From contig JACRPM010000006.1 of NCBI GenBank assembly GCA_016223205.1, positions 62,001 through 126,000 of the forward strand: 64,000 nucleotides of DNA, read 5' to 3'. This stretch comes from Candidatus Saganbacteria bacterium (GTDB lineage Bacteria > Margulisbacteria > WOR-1 > XYC2-FULL-46-14 > WPAF01). The notes below the pieces were generated by a model. It did not search any database. It was not told where the DNA came from and was given only the letters and a program-made list of their open reading frames with translations. This document shows, one piece after another, positions 26,862-35,114 of this stretch. Each line of letters starts with the position of its first letter. Position 1 is the first letter of the stretch. The position numbers and the translations under genes were made by a program.

Positions 26862-27947
26862 TTAAGCGGCAGGCAAGCGGAAATAAAAACGCGACCCTTT
26901 GCCCGGCTGGGACTCCACCTTAATGGTCCCGCCCTGGGCTTCGACCGCCATTTTACAAAATGCCAATCCCAGGCCGGTATCAAATTTAGTTTTCAGTGAT
27001 TGCTGCTCCACCATAAAAAACTTTTCAAATATCCGGCCCAAATATTCACCGGGGATCCCTTCTCCATTATCTATCACTTCGAAAAGCGCCTGGTCCCCGT
27101 CTTTTCTGATAATAAGCCGAACCGTCCCTTGGGAAGGCGTATGCTTCAGGGCGTTGCTGACCAGGTTTTCCAATATGCGGACAATCAGGTCGCGGTCGGC
27201 ATTGAGGCGCAGTCCTTTTTCTATTTGAATTACTATTTGCTTGGCCTCGCTTTTAGCCAAGCTCTCAAACCAAGACAGTTCTTTTACCAGCTCTTCCATT
27301 GAGAAGACGGTTTTTCTGACTTCCATTTTGCCGGCCTCGAATTTGTCGACATTGAGGATGCTATATATAAGATTGGTCAATTTGCGGGAGCTGATCTTTA
27401 TGATCTCCAGATATTTTCTTTGCTCTTCGGTCACCGATCCCAAGAGGCCCTCCAAAAAAAGCTCCACCGCGGATACTATCCCCGTTAAGGGATTTTTAAG
27501 ATCGTGCTCTACCATACGATTGAGGTCCGCGCGCCAATTCTCCAGGTCAACGAGCTTGGTGATATCTTCCGCAACTTTGATGTAGTGGGTGGTTGCGCCG
27601 TTGATGTCGCGGAGTGGGGCCAGCGAAACGCTTTCCCAGTATGCCGAGCCGTCCTTACGCAGGTTATGGAAACGGCCGCGCCATTCCCCCCCGGCCCGGA
27701 GAGTTGCCCATAGCTCCTGGTATAGTTCCGGCGGTTGATCTCCCAGCTTGAGCAGCCGGACATTTTTGCCCAGCACTTCCTCCGGGGTGCGGCCGGTTAT
27801 CCGATAAAACTTGGGATTGACGTAGTCAACATTCCCTTCTTTATCTGTGATCATAACGGTGCTGGGACTTTGCTCGACCGCCTGCAGCAACTTGTGCAGT
27901 TGCTCTTCCAGGGTGCCGGTCGGCAGGTTTCTGGCATCTTGAGGCAT
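26862..27947 (-). CDS. Soluble PAS sensor histidine kinase
   Basis: This 361-residue protein lacks a transmembrane segment. A PAS domain (about residues 15-135; VEQSPSTVMITDKEGNVDYVNPKF, PAC part THYIKVAEDIT) precedes the phospho-acceptor helix NRMVEHDLKNPLTGIVSAVE and the ATPase domain with N box NLVSNALKHT, G1 IDNGEGIPG, F box IFEKFF and G2 DTGLGLAFCKM. It should phosphorylate the receiver encoded next. The three genes kinase, receiver and membrane PAS protein form one minus-strand unit that converges on gltD. Confidence 0.94.
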   Translation of the reverse strand: MPQDARNLPTGTLEEQLHKLLQAVEQSPSTVMITDKEGNVDYVNPKFYRITGRTPEEVLGKNVRLLKLGDQPPELYQELWATLRAGGEWRGRFHNLRKDGSAYWESVSLAPLRDINGATTHYIKVAEDITKLVDLENWRADLNRMVEHDLKNPLTGIVSAVELFLEGLLGSVTEEQRKYLEIIKISSRKLTNLIYSILNVDKFEAGKMEVRKTVFSMEELVKELSWFESLAKSEAKQIVIQIEKGLRLNADRDLIVRILENLVSNALKHTPSQGTVRLIIRKDGDQALFEVIDNGEGIPGEYLGRIFEKFFMVEQQSLKTKFDTGLGLAFCKMAVEAQGGTIKVESQPGKGSRFYFRLPAA

Positions 27948-28010
27948 GCATGAATTGTATAGCAGAAAAAGCCGGCTTTCAACTTATTTGAAAGAATATC
28001 AGCAAATTTG

Positions 28011-28496
28011 TTAGAACGATATTTTAATTAGCGAGGAGGCCGAAGGCAGGGGCAGGTCGCCCGCGGCCTCGACCGGCGCCTCAACCAGGATCCCGGCCAG
28101 GTTGGACTTGAATTTACCGCTGATCTTATAAGGGACGCTTTTTTTGCCCGCCGCCACTTCCGCTATAAGCTCGGCCGTGGTTCCCAGGGCTTTAGCCAGG
28201 TCTACCCTGGATTCCAAAGTAAAACCGGTTTCTCCATTTGGGAGCAGGTCAATGGTCGAAGTTACGCCGGAGGTGAACTTTTGGCCTTTAAGATAAAGAT
28301 CATATTCGACGCTGCCCTGCATGCCTACCGGGTTGGGATTCTTGATCTTGAAGTGGGAAGTTGCTTGAACGGTGGTTACCGATAAGATCCTGACATCGGT
28401 ATCTATGTATGTTATTTTGGGGGATTCAACCGAGATGCAACCGGTCAATCCGATAAGAATGATCAGCAGGATCGAACCAAAAAATATATTTTTCAT
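28011..28496 (-). CDS. LEA-type-2 (WHy domain) lipoprotein
   Basis: Start is taken at ATG 28496, giving 161 residues with a lipoprotein signal (SILLIILIGLTGC). The mature part resembles the water-stress/hypersensitive response domain of LEA type 2 proteins: VRILSVTTVQATSHFKIKNPNPVGM, SVEYDLYLKGQKFTSGV and LPNGETGFTLESRVDL. Members bind or stabilise envelope components, but the bacterial role is unclear. TTGCAT-N17-TATAAT just upstream predicts a leader of about four bases. It is divergent from the MFS gene and a natural substrate of Lgt and LspA. Confidence 0.8.
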   Translation of the reverse strand: MKNIFFGSILLIILIGLTGCISVESPKITYIDTDVRILSVTTVQATSHFKIKNPNPVGMQGSVEYDLYLKGQKFTSGVTSTIDLLPNGETGFTLESRVDLAKALGTTAELIAEVAAGKKSVPYKISGKFKSNLAGILVEAPVEAAGDLPLPSASSLIKISF

Positions 28497-28506
28497 AGCT
28501 GAAAAG

Positions 28507-28535
28507 ATTATATGATAAAATAAATCTCTATGCAA
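28507..28535 (-). promoter_or_regulatory. Promoter of LEA-type lipoprotein, predicted leaderless
   Basis: Minus-strand TTGCAT (28530-28535), a 17-bp spacer and TATAAT (28507-28512). Expected +1 is near 28500, four bases before the ATG. The promoter overlaps the start of the divergent MFS gene. Confidence 0.65.
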
Positions 28536-29666
28536 TTGCGATCTGTACTTATATTATTCATAACCCTATTCGTGGTCTTGGTGGGATTCGGGATAATCAT
28601 CCCGATCCTGCCGTTCTATTCCATCAGCTTGGGGGCCACGCCGTTCGAGATCGGCCTGCTGATGGCCAGCTATTCCCTTATGCAGTTCATCTTTTCTCCG
28701 CTGTGGGGCGCGCTTTCCGATAAATACGGCCGCAAACCTATCATTCTGGTAGGTTTATCGGGTTTCGCGGTCACCTTTACGCTTTTCGGGCTGGCTACCA
28801 ATCTCCCCCTGCTGTTTGCCGCGCGGATCGCGGGGGGGATACTCTCATCCGCCTGCCTGCCCACCGCCATGGCCTACGTTGCCGATGTGACGACCGAAGA
28901 AGAGCGGGGCGGGGGGATGGGGATGCTCGGGGCGGCCATGGGGTTGGGATTGGTGGTGGGGCCGGGAATAGGCGGATTGCTAAGCGTGTGGCATTTCGGT
29001 TTGCCCTTTTTCTTTGCCGCCGGCCTCGCGGCGATCAATTTTGTTTTTGCGGCGCTGTTCCTCAAGGAGTCCCGCAAACCCCATAAAGTTAGCGAGATAA
29101 AATATGATCGCTTCAAACACCTGCTTTCCCTGCGCGGGTTTATGGCCTTGGTGTTCTTCCTGGTCTTGCTGCAATCTTTTTCGATCAGCACTTATGAGAG
29201 CACCTTTCCGCTCTTTGCCCGGGAGCGCTTCGGCTACGGCGCCTACGACATGGGCGTTATTTTCACCGTCATGGGAGTGATCGGGGTCTTGGTGCAGGGT
29301 TTCTTGATCGGCCGCCTGATAAAGCGGCTGGGAGAAGAAATGGTGATCAAGATCGGGATAGGCCTGACCACCTTAAGTTTTTTCCTCACTCTCCGCGCTT
29401 TCGATCTCTTGACGCTTACCTTGTTCATCAGTTTGGCGGTGGTGGGACAGGGTTTGATGCGGCCCTCGCTGGCTTCGCTCATCTCCAAGGATACCGATCT
29501 CGAAGAGGGTGCCACCATGGGAGCCATGCAGTCGGTCGATAGCTTCGGCCGGATATTGGGGCCGGTTTTGGGCGGGGCCTTGTTCGGGCTGGGGATGAGC
29601 TGGCCGTATCTTGGCAACGGGGCGCTTAATCTGTTGAGTTTGCTGGCAATGCTGTTCTTGGTGTAG
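28530..29666 (+). CDS. MFS transporter (DHA1/TetA-like)
   Basis: This 378-residue protein has about 12 transmembrane segments, a conserved loop 2-3 motif WGALSDKYGRKPIILVG, RIAGGILSSACLPTAMAYVAD and a motif C-like GLVVGPGIGGLLS. These mark it as an antiporter of the drug:H+ DHA1 group. The substrate cannot be told. The sequence is somewhat short at its C-terminus, ending in segment 12. It starts within the -35 region of the divergent lipoprotein promoter and ends 5 bases before the convergent LCP gene. Confidence 0.92.
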   Translation: MQLRSVLILFITLFVVLVGFGIIIPILPFYSISLGATPFEIGLLMASYSLMQFIFSPLWGALSDKYGRKPIILVGLSGFAVTFTLFGLATNLPLLFAARIAGGILSSACLPTAMAYVADVTTEEERGGGMGMLGAAMGLGLVVGPGIGGLLSVWHFGLPFFFAAGLAAINFVFAALFLKESRKPHKVSEIKYDRFKHLLSLRGFMALVFFLVLLQSFSISTYESTFPLFARERFGYGAYDMGVIFTVMGVIGVLVQGFLIGRLIKRLGEEMVIKIGIGLTTLSFFLTLRAFDLLTLTLFISLAVVGQGLMRPSLASLISKDTDLEEGATMGAMQSVDSFGRILGPVLGGALFGLGMSWPYLGNGALNLLSLLAMLFLV

Positions 29667-29671
29667 TTGTA

Positions 29672-30550
29672 TCAAAAATCCCGGGCAATTATCTTTTTCA
29701 GCTCCAACCGGTTGATCAGCCATACGCTCCCCGCCTGGTTGTTGCCCGGCTCTCCGGGGACGGTCCGCGTTACGATCTCCTTTAATTCCAACATGCGGGC
29801 GGTATTGCCCAAAATAATGAATTCTTTAAGCGAAAGATCGGTCTTCATGTTGTTGAGCACCACTTCAATTATGAACGGGACTTTTATAAAAGCCCGGGGA
29901 GAAGCCAAGGCGGATGCCAGGGCCTTGAGGAAATCCTGCTGGCGGCCGATACGGCCGATATCCGCCGAGGCGTCGTGCCTGAACCGTAAAAATCCTTCGG
30001 CCTCCCGGCCCGAAAGGCGTCGTCTTCCGGCTTTGAGATCGATATAAAGTTTCCCCGCCCGGTCAACATAATACAGGTCCTTATCGATATTCACCGTAAT
30101 GCCCCCTAAAAGATCCACCAGCTTTACGATGCCCCGGGTGTTGATGATGATGTATTTGTCGATCTTCGCCCCGGTGAGGTTCTCGACCACCCTCAAGGTG
30201 AGCTCGACCCGGCCCAGGACATAGGCGGCATTGATCTTTTGCGGGTAATATCCCGGGATATCGACGTATGAATCGCGCGGAATAGAGAGCAGGCTGACCT
30301 TGGAACTTAAGGGATCGTAATGGATCAACACGACGGTATCGGCGCGGCCCACCTCGGAGGTGGAACGGCGGGTCAAAAGATCGTGGGTTACGTCGGTCCC
30401 CAGCACCAGGATGTTGATCGGCCTTTCCATTATAGCCAGTTTAAAAAGATTGGGGATCAATTTGGGAAAGAAGATGTTCAGGTGAAAATACACCACGCCC
30501 GAAATGAGGATCAAGAGGGCCAGCAGCCGCAGCCAGTCGGGCCGTTTCAC
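29672..30550 (-). CDS. LytR-CpsA-Psr (LCP) family glycopolymer transferase
   Basis: This 292-residue protein has one N-terminal transmembrane segment (LLALLILISGVVYFHLNIFF) and an extracytoplasmic LCP domain: INILVLGTDVTHD, GRADTVVLIHYDPLSSKVSLLSIPRDSYVDIPG with the arginine and aspartates that bind the polyprenyl pyrophosphate, KINAAYVLG, and LSGREAEGFLRFRHD. LCP enzymes join polyprenyl-linked glycopolymers to cell-wall peptidoglycan or proteins. The acceptor here is unknown. It overlaps the end of an exported nitroreductase gene by 4 bases. Glycosyltransferase genes from 33.5 kb could make its substrate. Confidence 0.93.
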   Translation of the reverse strand: MKRPDWLRLLALLILISGVVYFHLNIFFPKLIPNLFKLAIMERPINILVLGTDVTHDLLTRRSTSEVGRADTVVLIHYDPLSSKVSLLSIPRDSYVDIPGYYPQKINAAYVLGRVELTLRVVENLTGAKIDKYIIINTRGIVKLVDLLGGITVNIDKDLYYVDRAGKLYIDLKAGRRRLSGREAEGFLRFRHDASADIGRIGRQQDFLKALASALASPRAFIKVPFIIEVVLNNMKTDLSLKEFIILGNTARMLELKEIVTRTVPGEPGNNQAGSVWLINRLELKKIIARDF

Positions 30551-31194
30551 TTTATATATCCGACCGGTATGAGGTACAGGGGATCGTGGGCATAGGGCAG
30601 GTCCAGCACGGCTTTGACCACATCATCCCAGAAGGAGCCGACCGGAGCAGCCCCGAGCCCCAGGGCTTCCGCTTGCAGTAAAATGTTCTCTGCGACATGG
30701 CCGGCTTCGAGGTGCACATAACGCTGGGCGCGGGCCCCGAATTTTACTTCGGTCTTTTCAAAATCGGCGGCGATCACGATCACCACCGGAGCGTCCCCCA
30801 GGAAATCCTGCCCCAGGGAAGCGCGGGTGAGCGAAGGACGGCAGTCGGTATCCTTGGTCTTTTCCAAGCTGTGGGTAAGCGGCAAATAATGGAAAACCCC
30901 GTCCCGTTTTACCAAATAGATCTCGAGCGGGTAGGTGCCTCCGGCCGAAGGAGCGGTGCGAAAACCCCAGGTCCGCTCGGTTATCCCCTGTGCGGCCCAG
31001 AGCAATTGTGCGATCTGTTCGTTGGTCAAGCCCGCGGTTTGGAAAGAACGCTCGGAGCGGCGATGGGCCAGGGATTCTTCAAGAGTTATCCTTCCGGTGT
31101 AGCGGGGATCGGGCAGGCGCTGGATGTCCCGCGCGGCAAAAACTTCCCCGGAACATAGCAAGAACATCAGGATAATGAGGAGGGATCTGACCAT
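30547..31194 (-). CDS. Exported nitroreductase-fold protein (SagB/ThcOx-like)
   Basis: This 215-residue protein has a signal peptide (MVRSLLIILMFLLCSGEVFAA) and then a nitroreductase domain: LEESLAHRRSERSF, NEQIAQLLWAAQGITE, RTAPSAGGTYPLEIYLV, and VAENILLQAEALGLGAAPVGSFWDD. The RTAPSAGGTYPLEIY segment fits the SagB-type dehydrogenase subgroup, flavoenzymes that often act on peptides. Export is unusual for an FMN protein, since the cofactor must be carried or loaded outside. Its partner gene is an LCP transferase. The substrate is unknown. Confidence 0.88.
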   Translation of the reverse strand: MVRSLLIILMFLLCSGEVFAARDIQRLPDPRYTGRITLEESLAHRRSERSFQTAGLTNEQIAQLLWAAQGITERTWGFRTAPSAGGTYPLEIYLVKRDGVFHYLPLTHSLEKTKDTDCRPSLTRASLGQDFLGDAPVVIVIAADFEKTEVKFGARAQRYVHLEAGHVAENILLQAEALGLGAAPVGSFWDDVVKAVLDLPYAHDPLYLIPVGYIK

Positions 31195-31208
31195 ACCGCA
31201 ATTATAAT

Positions 31209-31251
31209 AAAAAAAGGGGCCCCAGGCAAGGTGAGGAAACCCGCCCGGGGC
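31209..31251 (-). terminator. Rho-independent terminator after ssb
   Basis: On the minus strand, arms complementary at 31242-31251 and 31217-31226 pair at 9 of 10 positions, followed by a U run (31209-31214). It ends the ssb message before the nitroreductase gene. Confidence 0.85.
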
Positions 31252-31258
31252 CGCGCCT

Positions 31259-31591
31259 TTAACTGGCTTTCACAAAGTCCAGCATCTGCAGCTGGTTAAT
31301 GATCACTTCGGAAGAGGTCTTTTTAGCCCCATCCTTTCCTTCCCACTTGCGGATCTGGAGCCGGCCTTCCACCGCCACCATGCGGCCTTTTTTTAAATAT
31401 TCGCCGCAGGTCTTGGCCAGGGGTCCCCAGGCCAGGCAATTGATGAAATCCACGGTCTTTTCCCCGTCTTTTTTGGGTATCCTTTCCACCGCCAGGGCGA
31501 AATGGGCCACGGGCTTTTCATCCTTGGTGTAGCGGACCTCGGGGTCCTGCGCCAGGCGTCCGGTCAATATGGTCTTGTTCAATCCTGCCAT
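31259..31591 (-). CDS. ssb: Single-stranded DNA-binding protein, short form
   Basis: The ATG at 31591 is chosen because AGGAGG lies eight bases before it; an in-frame GTG nine bases earlier overlaps that site. The 110-residue protein is one OB fold: LNKTILTGRLAQDPEVRYT, PVAHFALAVERI, VDFINCLAWGPLAKTCGEYLKKGRMVAVEGRLQIRKWE. It ends KAS right after the OB fold, so the glycine-rich linker and acidic tip (usually DDDIPF) that bind partner proteins are missing. It may be a second, specialised SSB; a full-length one may lie elsewhere. Confidence 0.93.
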   Translation of the reverse strand: MAGLNKTILTGRLAQDPEVRYTKDEKPVAHFALAVERIPKKDGEKTVDFINCLAWGPLAKTCGEYLKKGRMVAVEGRLQIRKWEGKDGAKKTSSEVIINQLQMLDFVKAS

Positions 31592-31734
31592 CTGATTCAC
31601 CTCCTTTGTCTTTGTCCGGCTTCAAGCAATTTTCCTGCCGGAGAGAGCAGGCGTGAAATCCGGTATAAATGTCGGATTTGTTGACGGGGTAGACCAAAAC
31701 GACATCACATTGTATAATCCTTTCGGGTGATAAA

Positions 31735-31860
31735 ATGAACACGGCGATCGTCATAACGCTCATAATCTGCGGCACCATCATCGCGGTGACCCTGATCGGC
31801 ATCTTCTTTGCCGGCTGGATCATAAGCAAGGGCATCGAGATGCAGAAAGGGAAGCGTTGA
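31735..31860 (+). CDS. Small single-span membrane protein (41 residues)
   Basis: An ATG at 31735 opens 41 codons for a peptide with one transmembrane helix (VITLIICGTIIAVTLIGIFF, residues 5-24) and a short basic tail (MQKGKR). Its stop codon TGA shares three bases with the TTG start of the next gene, so the two are probably coupled. Sequence just upstream (TGTATAATCC) offers a -10 box. No family is recognised; it might anchor the flavoprotein to the membrane. Confidence 0.6.
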   Translation: MNTAIVITLIICGTIIAVTLIGIFFAGWIISKGIEMQKGKR

Positions 31861-32687
31861 GCAGGATAGTCCGCAAGGAAAAGCTTGCCGAGAACATCCA
31901 CTTGATCGAAGTGGAAGCCCCGCTGATATCTGGTGCCGCCCGGCCCGGCCAGTTCGTGGTCTTGCGGCTGAACGAATCGGGCGAACGCATTCCCCTCACT
32001 ATTGCCGACAAGCATCCGGAAAAGGGAACGATCGAGATCATCTTCCAGGAAGCCGGCGCTACCACCAAACTTCTGGCCGGTTTTAAGGCCGGCGATGAGA
32101 TCAAAAACCTGCTGGGCCCCCTGGGTACTCCCGCCCATGTAGAAAAAGTCGGCACGGTTTTGGTTATCGGCGGAGGGGTGGGGATCGCGGAATGCTTCCC
32201 GGCGATCGTCGCTTATAAAGCGGCCGGCAACCGGGTCATCACTATCATCGGGGCGCGGTGTAAGGAACTATTAATAACCGAAAGCAAACTGCGAGCGGCC
32301 TCCGATGAGTTCCACATCATAACCGACGACGGCACCTGCGGGCGCAAGGGTTTTGTCACGGACATCTTAAAAGAGCTGATCGAGGATGAAAAGCAGATCG
32401 ACCTGGTCTATGCGGTAGGCCCGGTGCCCATGATGGAGGCGGTCTCAAAGCTTACTTATCCCCACGGCCTCAAGACCATGGTGAGCTTAAATCCCCTGAT
32501 GCTGGATGCCACCGGGATGTGCGGGGTGTGCCGGGTGACGGTGGGGGGTAAGACGCTTTTTGCCTGCGTGGACGGGCCGGAATTCAACGCCCACCTGGTG
32601 GATTTTGCGGAGCTCAAACTGCGGCTTTCAACCTTTAAGGATAAGGAGAAGGAAGCCCTCGATCACGTCTGCCGGCTTAGTAAATAA
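31857..32687 (+). CDS. NfnA/SudB-type ferredoxin-NADP+ oxidoreductase subunit
   Basis: This 276-residue protein starts with TTG overlapping the previous stop. It has an FAD-binding barrel ([22 protein letters not shown]), an NAD-binding half ([49 protein letters not shown]) and 2Fe-2S cysteines (DDGTCGRKG and [26 protein letters not shown]). These are the marks of sulfide dehydrogenase subunit B / electron-bifurcating Nfn small subunit. The GltD-like large subunit that normally sits next to it is missing; the nearest GltD-type protein is at 24431. Convergent hisG overlaps its end by 11 bases. Confidence 0.92.
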   Translation: MSRIVRKEKLAENIHLIEVEAPLISGAARPGQFVVLRLNESGERIPLTIADKHPEKGTIEIIFQEAGATTKLLAGFKAGDEIKNLLGPLGTPAHVEKVGTVLVIGGGVGIAECFPAIVAYKAAGNRVITIIGARCKELLITESKLRAASDEFHIITDDGTCGRKGFVTDILKELIEDEKQIDLVYAVGPVPMMEAVSKLTYPHGLKTMVSLNPLMLDATGMCGVCRVTVGGKTLFACVDGPEFNAHLVDFAELKLRLSTFKDKEKEALDHVCRLSK

Positions 32688-33549
32688 CCTTATTTAAAGG
32701 ATATTCCACGATCCCCGATGCCCCGGCGCGTTTTAGGCGGGGGATAAGGTCACGGACCACTTTTTCCGAAATAATAGTGTCTACATCCACAAAACGCGGA
32801 TCCGAAAGCTCGGCGATGGTAGGGGTCTGGAGCGCCGGTAATAGCGAAAGGATGGATTTGAGCTTCAACTTGGGCAAGTTCATCTTGAGGCCGACTTTTT
32901 CCTCGGCGTTGAGCGCGCCCTGGAGCAGCATCAATAAATTCTCGATCTTCTGTTTTTTCCACTCATCCGCCAGGGCGGCTTTGTTGGTCACCACCACGGT
33001 GTTCGATTCCAGCACGGTTTCGAGTATCTTTAATTTGTTGGCCCGCAGGGATGAGCCGGTCTCGGTGAGTTCCACGATGGCGTCGGCCAGCTCCGGGGGT
33101 TTGGCCTCGGTGGCCCCCCAGGAATATTCCACTTCCGCCTGCACTTTTCTTTCTTTCAGATAATTCTTAACGACATTCACCAGTTCGGTGGCGACCCGCT
33201 TGCCTTGGAGGTTCTTCACCGTTTTGATCTTACTGCCTTCGGGCACGGCCAGCACCCAGCGCACTTTTCGGAGTCCCTGCTTGGCGTAAATTAGGTCGGC
33301 GACCTTTGCCACTTTGCGGCCGGATTCGGCTACCCAATCGGCCCCGGTGATGCCCACATCCAGCACTCCGCTTTCAACATACCTGGGCATTTCCTGCGCG
33401 CGGATCAGCATGCAGGAGATCTCGGGATCGTCTATTTCCGGGTAATAGGAGCGCTCGGTGGTCCGCACCGAAAAACCGGCTTTTTTAAGCAGATAAATGG
33501 TGGTTTCCTGCAGCGAGCCTTTAGGGATGCCGAATTTAAGTTGTTTCAT
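32677..33549 (-). CDS. hisG: ATP phosphoribosyltransferase, long form
   Basis: This 290-residue protein is the long HisG form, with the catalytic two-lobed part ([48 protein letters not shown]) plus a C-terminal ACT-like regulatory domain of about 75 residues that binds histidine, so HisZ is not needed. It catalyses the first step of histidine synthesis. It is the last gene of the long glycosyltransferase operon. TTGCCG-N18-TAGAAT (33580-33585, 33556-33561) puts +1 on its ATG, so it may also be transcribed separately as a leaderless message. No other his gene is present. Confidence 0.96.
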   Translation of the reverse strand: MKQLKFGIPKGSLQETTIYLLKKAGFSVRTTERSYYPEIDDPEISCMLIRAQEMPRYVESGVLDVGITGADWVAESGRKVAKVADLIYAKQGLRKVRWVLAVPEGSKIKTVKNLQGKRVATELVNVVKNYLKERKVQAEVEYSWGATEAKPPELADAIVELTETGSSLRANKLKILETVLESNTVVVTNKAALADEWKKQKIENLLMLLQGALNAEEKVGLKMNLPKLKLKSILSLLPALQTPTIAELSDPRFVDVDTIISEKVVRDLIPRLKRAGASGIVEYPLNKVIY

Positions 33550-33553
33550 GCGG

Positions 33554-34432
33554 CTATTCTAGCACCGGCATAGCTTCCCCGGCAAGTCCCAATCTGTAAT
33601 AATACTCCTCCAGAATATAGCGATAAAAACCGGATATTTTGGCTTTATTGACAATAAAATTGAGTATTTTCGGTCGTTTTTTTAGGGATTCAAAGATCCC
33701 CATGGCCAGGGGATTCATGCCCAAATAATACTTAATTTCCCGATTGGGGTGCTTTTGGTAGAAGATCAGGGCGGATCTGCCCATATGATACTTTCTTTTG
33801 AGCATATCTTCGGCTTCCACCTGGTGGTCGTGGAAATTTACCGCGGAGGGAAGGTAATAAAGGGGGACCCCGGCTTTGGACAGCCGATACCCCAGCTCGA
33901 TATCCTCCCACCCATAGCCGGCAAAGTCCTGGTCGAATCCGCCGATATCCAAAAGGGTTTGCTTTCGGATGGAAAGGTTGCCGGTCAAGAAGTAGGAAAA
34001 TTTAAGTTTTTGTCCGGGCCGGAGCTTCTCTTTTATATAGGGAGCGGCCTTTCCATTCTCCAGGTAGTTATAAGTTGATCCTTCAAAGGCGGCGGCGGGA
34101 TGGTTTTCGTGCGCTTTGAGATGTTCATAAAGCAGGTTGATGTCGGCCAGCATGTCGGCGTCGGTCAGCAGGATGATCTCGCCTTTTGCTTCGGTTATAC
34201 CCCGGTTGCGCGCGCCCGGGCGGCCGAGATTTTCTTGGCGGATGTATTTTAGGTTGGAGAACGTGGAACATAGAACGTTGAGCGTAGTGTCCGTACCATC
34301 TGCGGACATACTGTCCACCACTATGATCTCATAGAGGGCAGGGGACATGGTTTGTTTTAACAGGGACTGCAGGGCTTTTTCCAGTTTTTCTTTCTGGTTG
34401 TAAGTGCCGATGACAACCGAGAGCTTAATCAT
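33554..34432 (-). CDS. Family 2 glycosyltransferase (GalNAc-transferase-like C-terminal region)
   Basis: This 292-residue protein has a GT-A fold: [21 protein letters not shown], a DXD-type metal site at [28 protein letters not shown], and [15 protein letters not shown], a motif shared with polypeptide GalNAc transferases and chondroitin polymerases. It should transfer a sugar from a nucleotide donor to a surface glycan or lipid-linked intermediate. It overlaps the upstream GT2 gene by 8 bases and is followed by hisG after 4 bases. Donor and acceptor are unknown. Confidence 0.92.
   Translation of the reverse strand: MIKLSVVIGTYNQKEKLEKALQSLLKQTMSPALYEIIVVDSMSADGTDTTLNVLCSTFSNLKYIRQENLGRPGARNRGITEAKGEIILLTDADMLADINLLYEHLKAHENHPAAAFEGSTYNYLENGKAAPYIKEKLRPGQKLKFSYFLTGNLSIRKQTLLDIGGFDQDFAGYGWEDIELGYRLSKAGVPLYYLPSAVNFHDHQVEAEDMLKRKYHMGRSALIFYQKHPNREIKYYLGMNPLAMGIFESLKKRPKILNFIVNKAKISGFYRYILEEYYYRLGLAGEAMPVLE
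33556..33585 (-). promoter_or_regulatory. Internal hisG promoter, predicted leaderless
   Basis: Minus-strand TTGCCG (33580-33585), an 18-bp spacer and TAGAAT (33556-33561), inside the end of the upstream glycosyltransferase gene. Expected +1 is 33549, the A of the hisG ATG. Confidence 0.6.
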
Positions 34433-35102
34433 AGAAGCGGTATTTTAAAAGCGCCCAGATGGCCGCAAACCCGTCCTTCCAGCTGATCTTTTTGCCTTCG
34501 GAAAACTCCCGGCCGTGATAAGAGATGGGGATCTCTTTGATCTTGATCCCGCGCTTCAATATTTTGGCGGTGATCTCGGGTTCAAAATCAAAGCGGTTGG
34601 CCCGCAGGGGGATGGATTTTATAAGAGGCGCCGGGATCAGCTTGTAGCAGGTTTCCATATCGGTTAAGGCCGATTCATAAAGCAGATCGGTGATCCAGGT
34701 GAGCATTTTATTGCCCAGAAAGTGGGAGAGAGTGGAAAATCTATGCGCTCCCAGAAAGCGCGAGCCGTAGACCACCTGGGCTTTCCCTTCGATTATCGGA
34801 ATTATCAGCTTAAGATATTCCTGCGGATCGTATTCGAGATCGGCATCCTGGATGATGATGTAATCGCCGGTCGCATCCATAATGCCGCGCCGGATCGCCG
34901 CGCCCTTGCCCTGGTTTTTCTCCTGCAAAGCGATCTTGATATTCTGGGCGGTAAAAGAGGGGAGCAGATCGCGGGTGCCGTCGCTGCTGCAGTCATCCAC
35001 CAGGATGATCTCTTTTTCGAGGTCCACCTTTTGCACGCGGTCGACTATCTCTTTAAGCGTGTTCTTTTCATTGTAGACCGGGATGATGACCGAAAGTTTC
35101 AT
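34425..35102 (-). CDS. Family 2 glycosyltransferase, dolichyl-phosphate-mannose-synthase-like
   Basis: This 225-residue protein starts [22 protein letters not shown] and has DDCSSDGT, the [10 protein letters not shown] segment and DADLEYDP, the profile of polyprenyl-phosphate glycosyltransferases without membrane anchors. It most likely loads a sugar onto polyprenyl phosphate on the cytoplasmic face. The upstream neighbour is an ArnT-type GT39 enzyme, which uses polyprenyl-phosphate sugars as donors, so the two fit as donor-maker and user. Gap to the neighbour is 12 bases. Confidence 0.92.
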   Translation of the reverse strand: MKLSVIIPVYNEKNTLKEIVDRVQKVDLEKEIILVDDCSSDGTRDLLPSFTAQNIKIALQEKNQGKGAAIRRGIMDATGDYIIIQDADLEYDPQEYLKLIIPIIEGKAQVVYGSRFLGAHRFSTLSHFLGNKMLTWITDLLYESALTDMETCYKLIPAPLIKSIPLRANRFDFEPEITAKILKRGIKIKEIPISYHGREFSEGKKISWKDGFAAIWALLKYRFYD

Positions 35103-35114
35103 GGGTTTATTTTA

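Noticed and set aside
34255-34290. AACGT-rich stretch in a glycosyltransferase gene that looks like a short repeat
   Set aside because: Only about two imperfect units are seen and the protein sequence is normal for the family.
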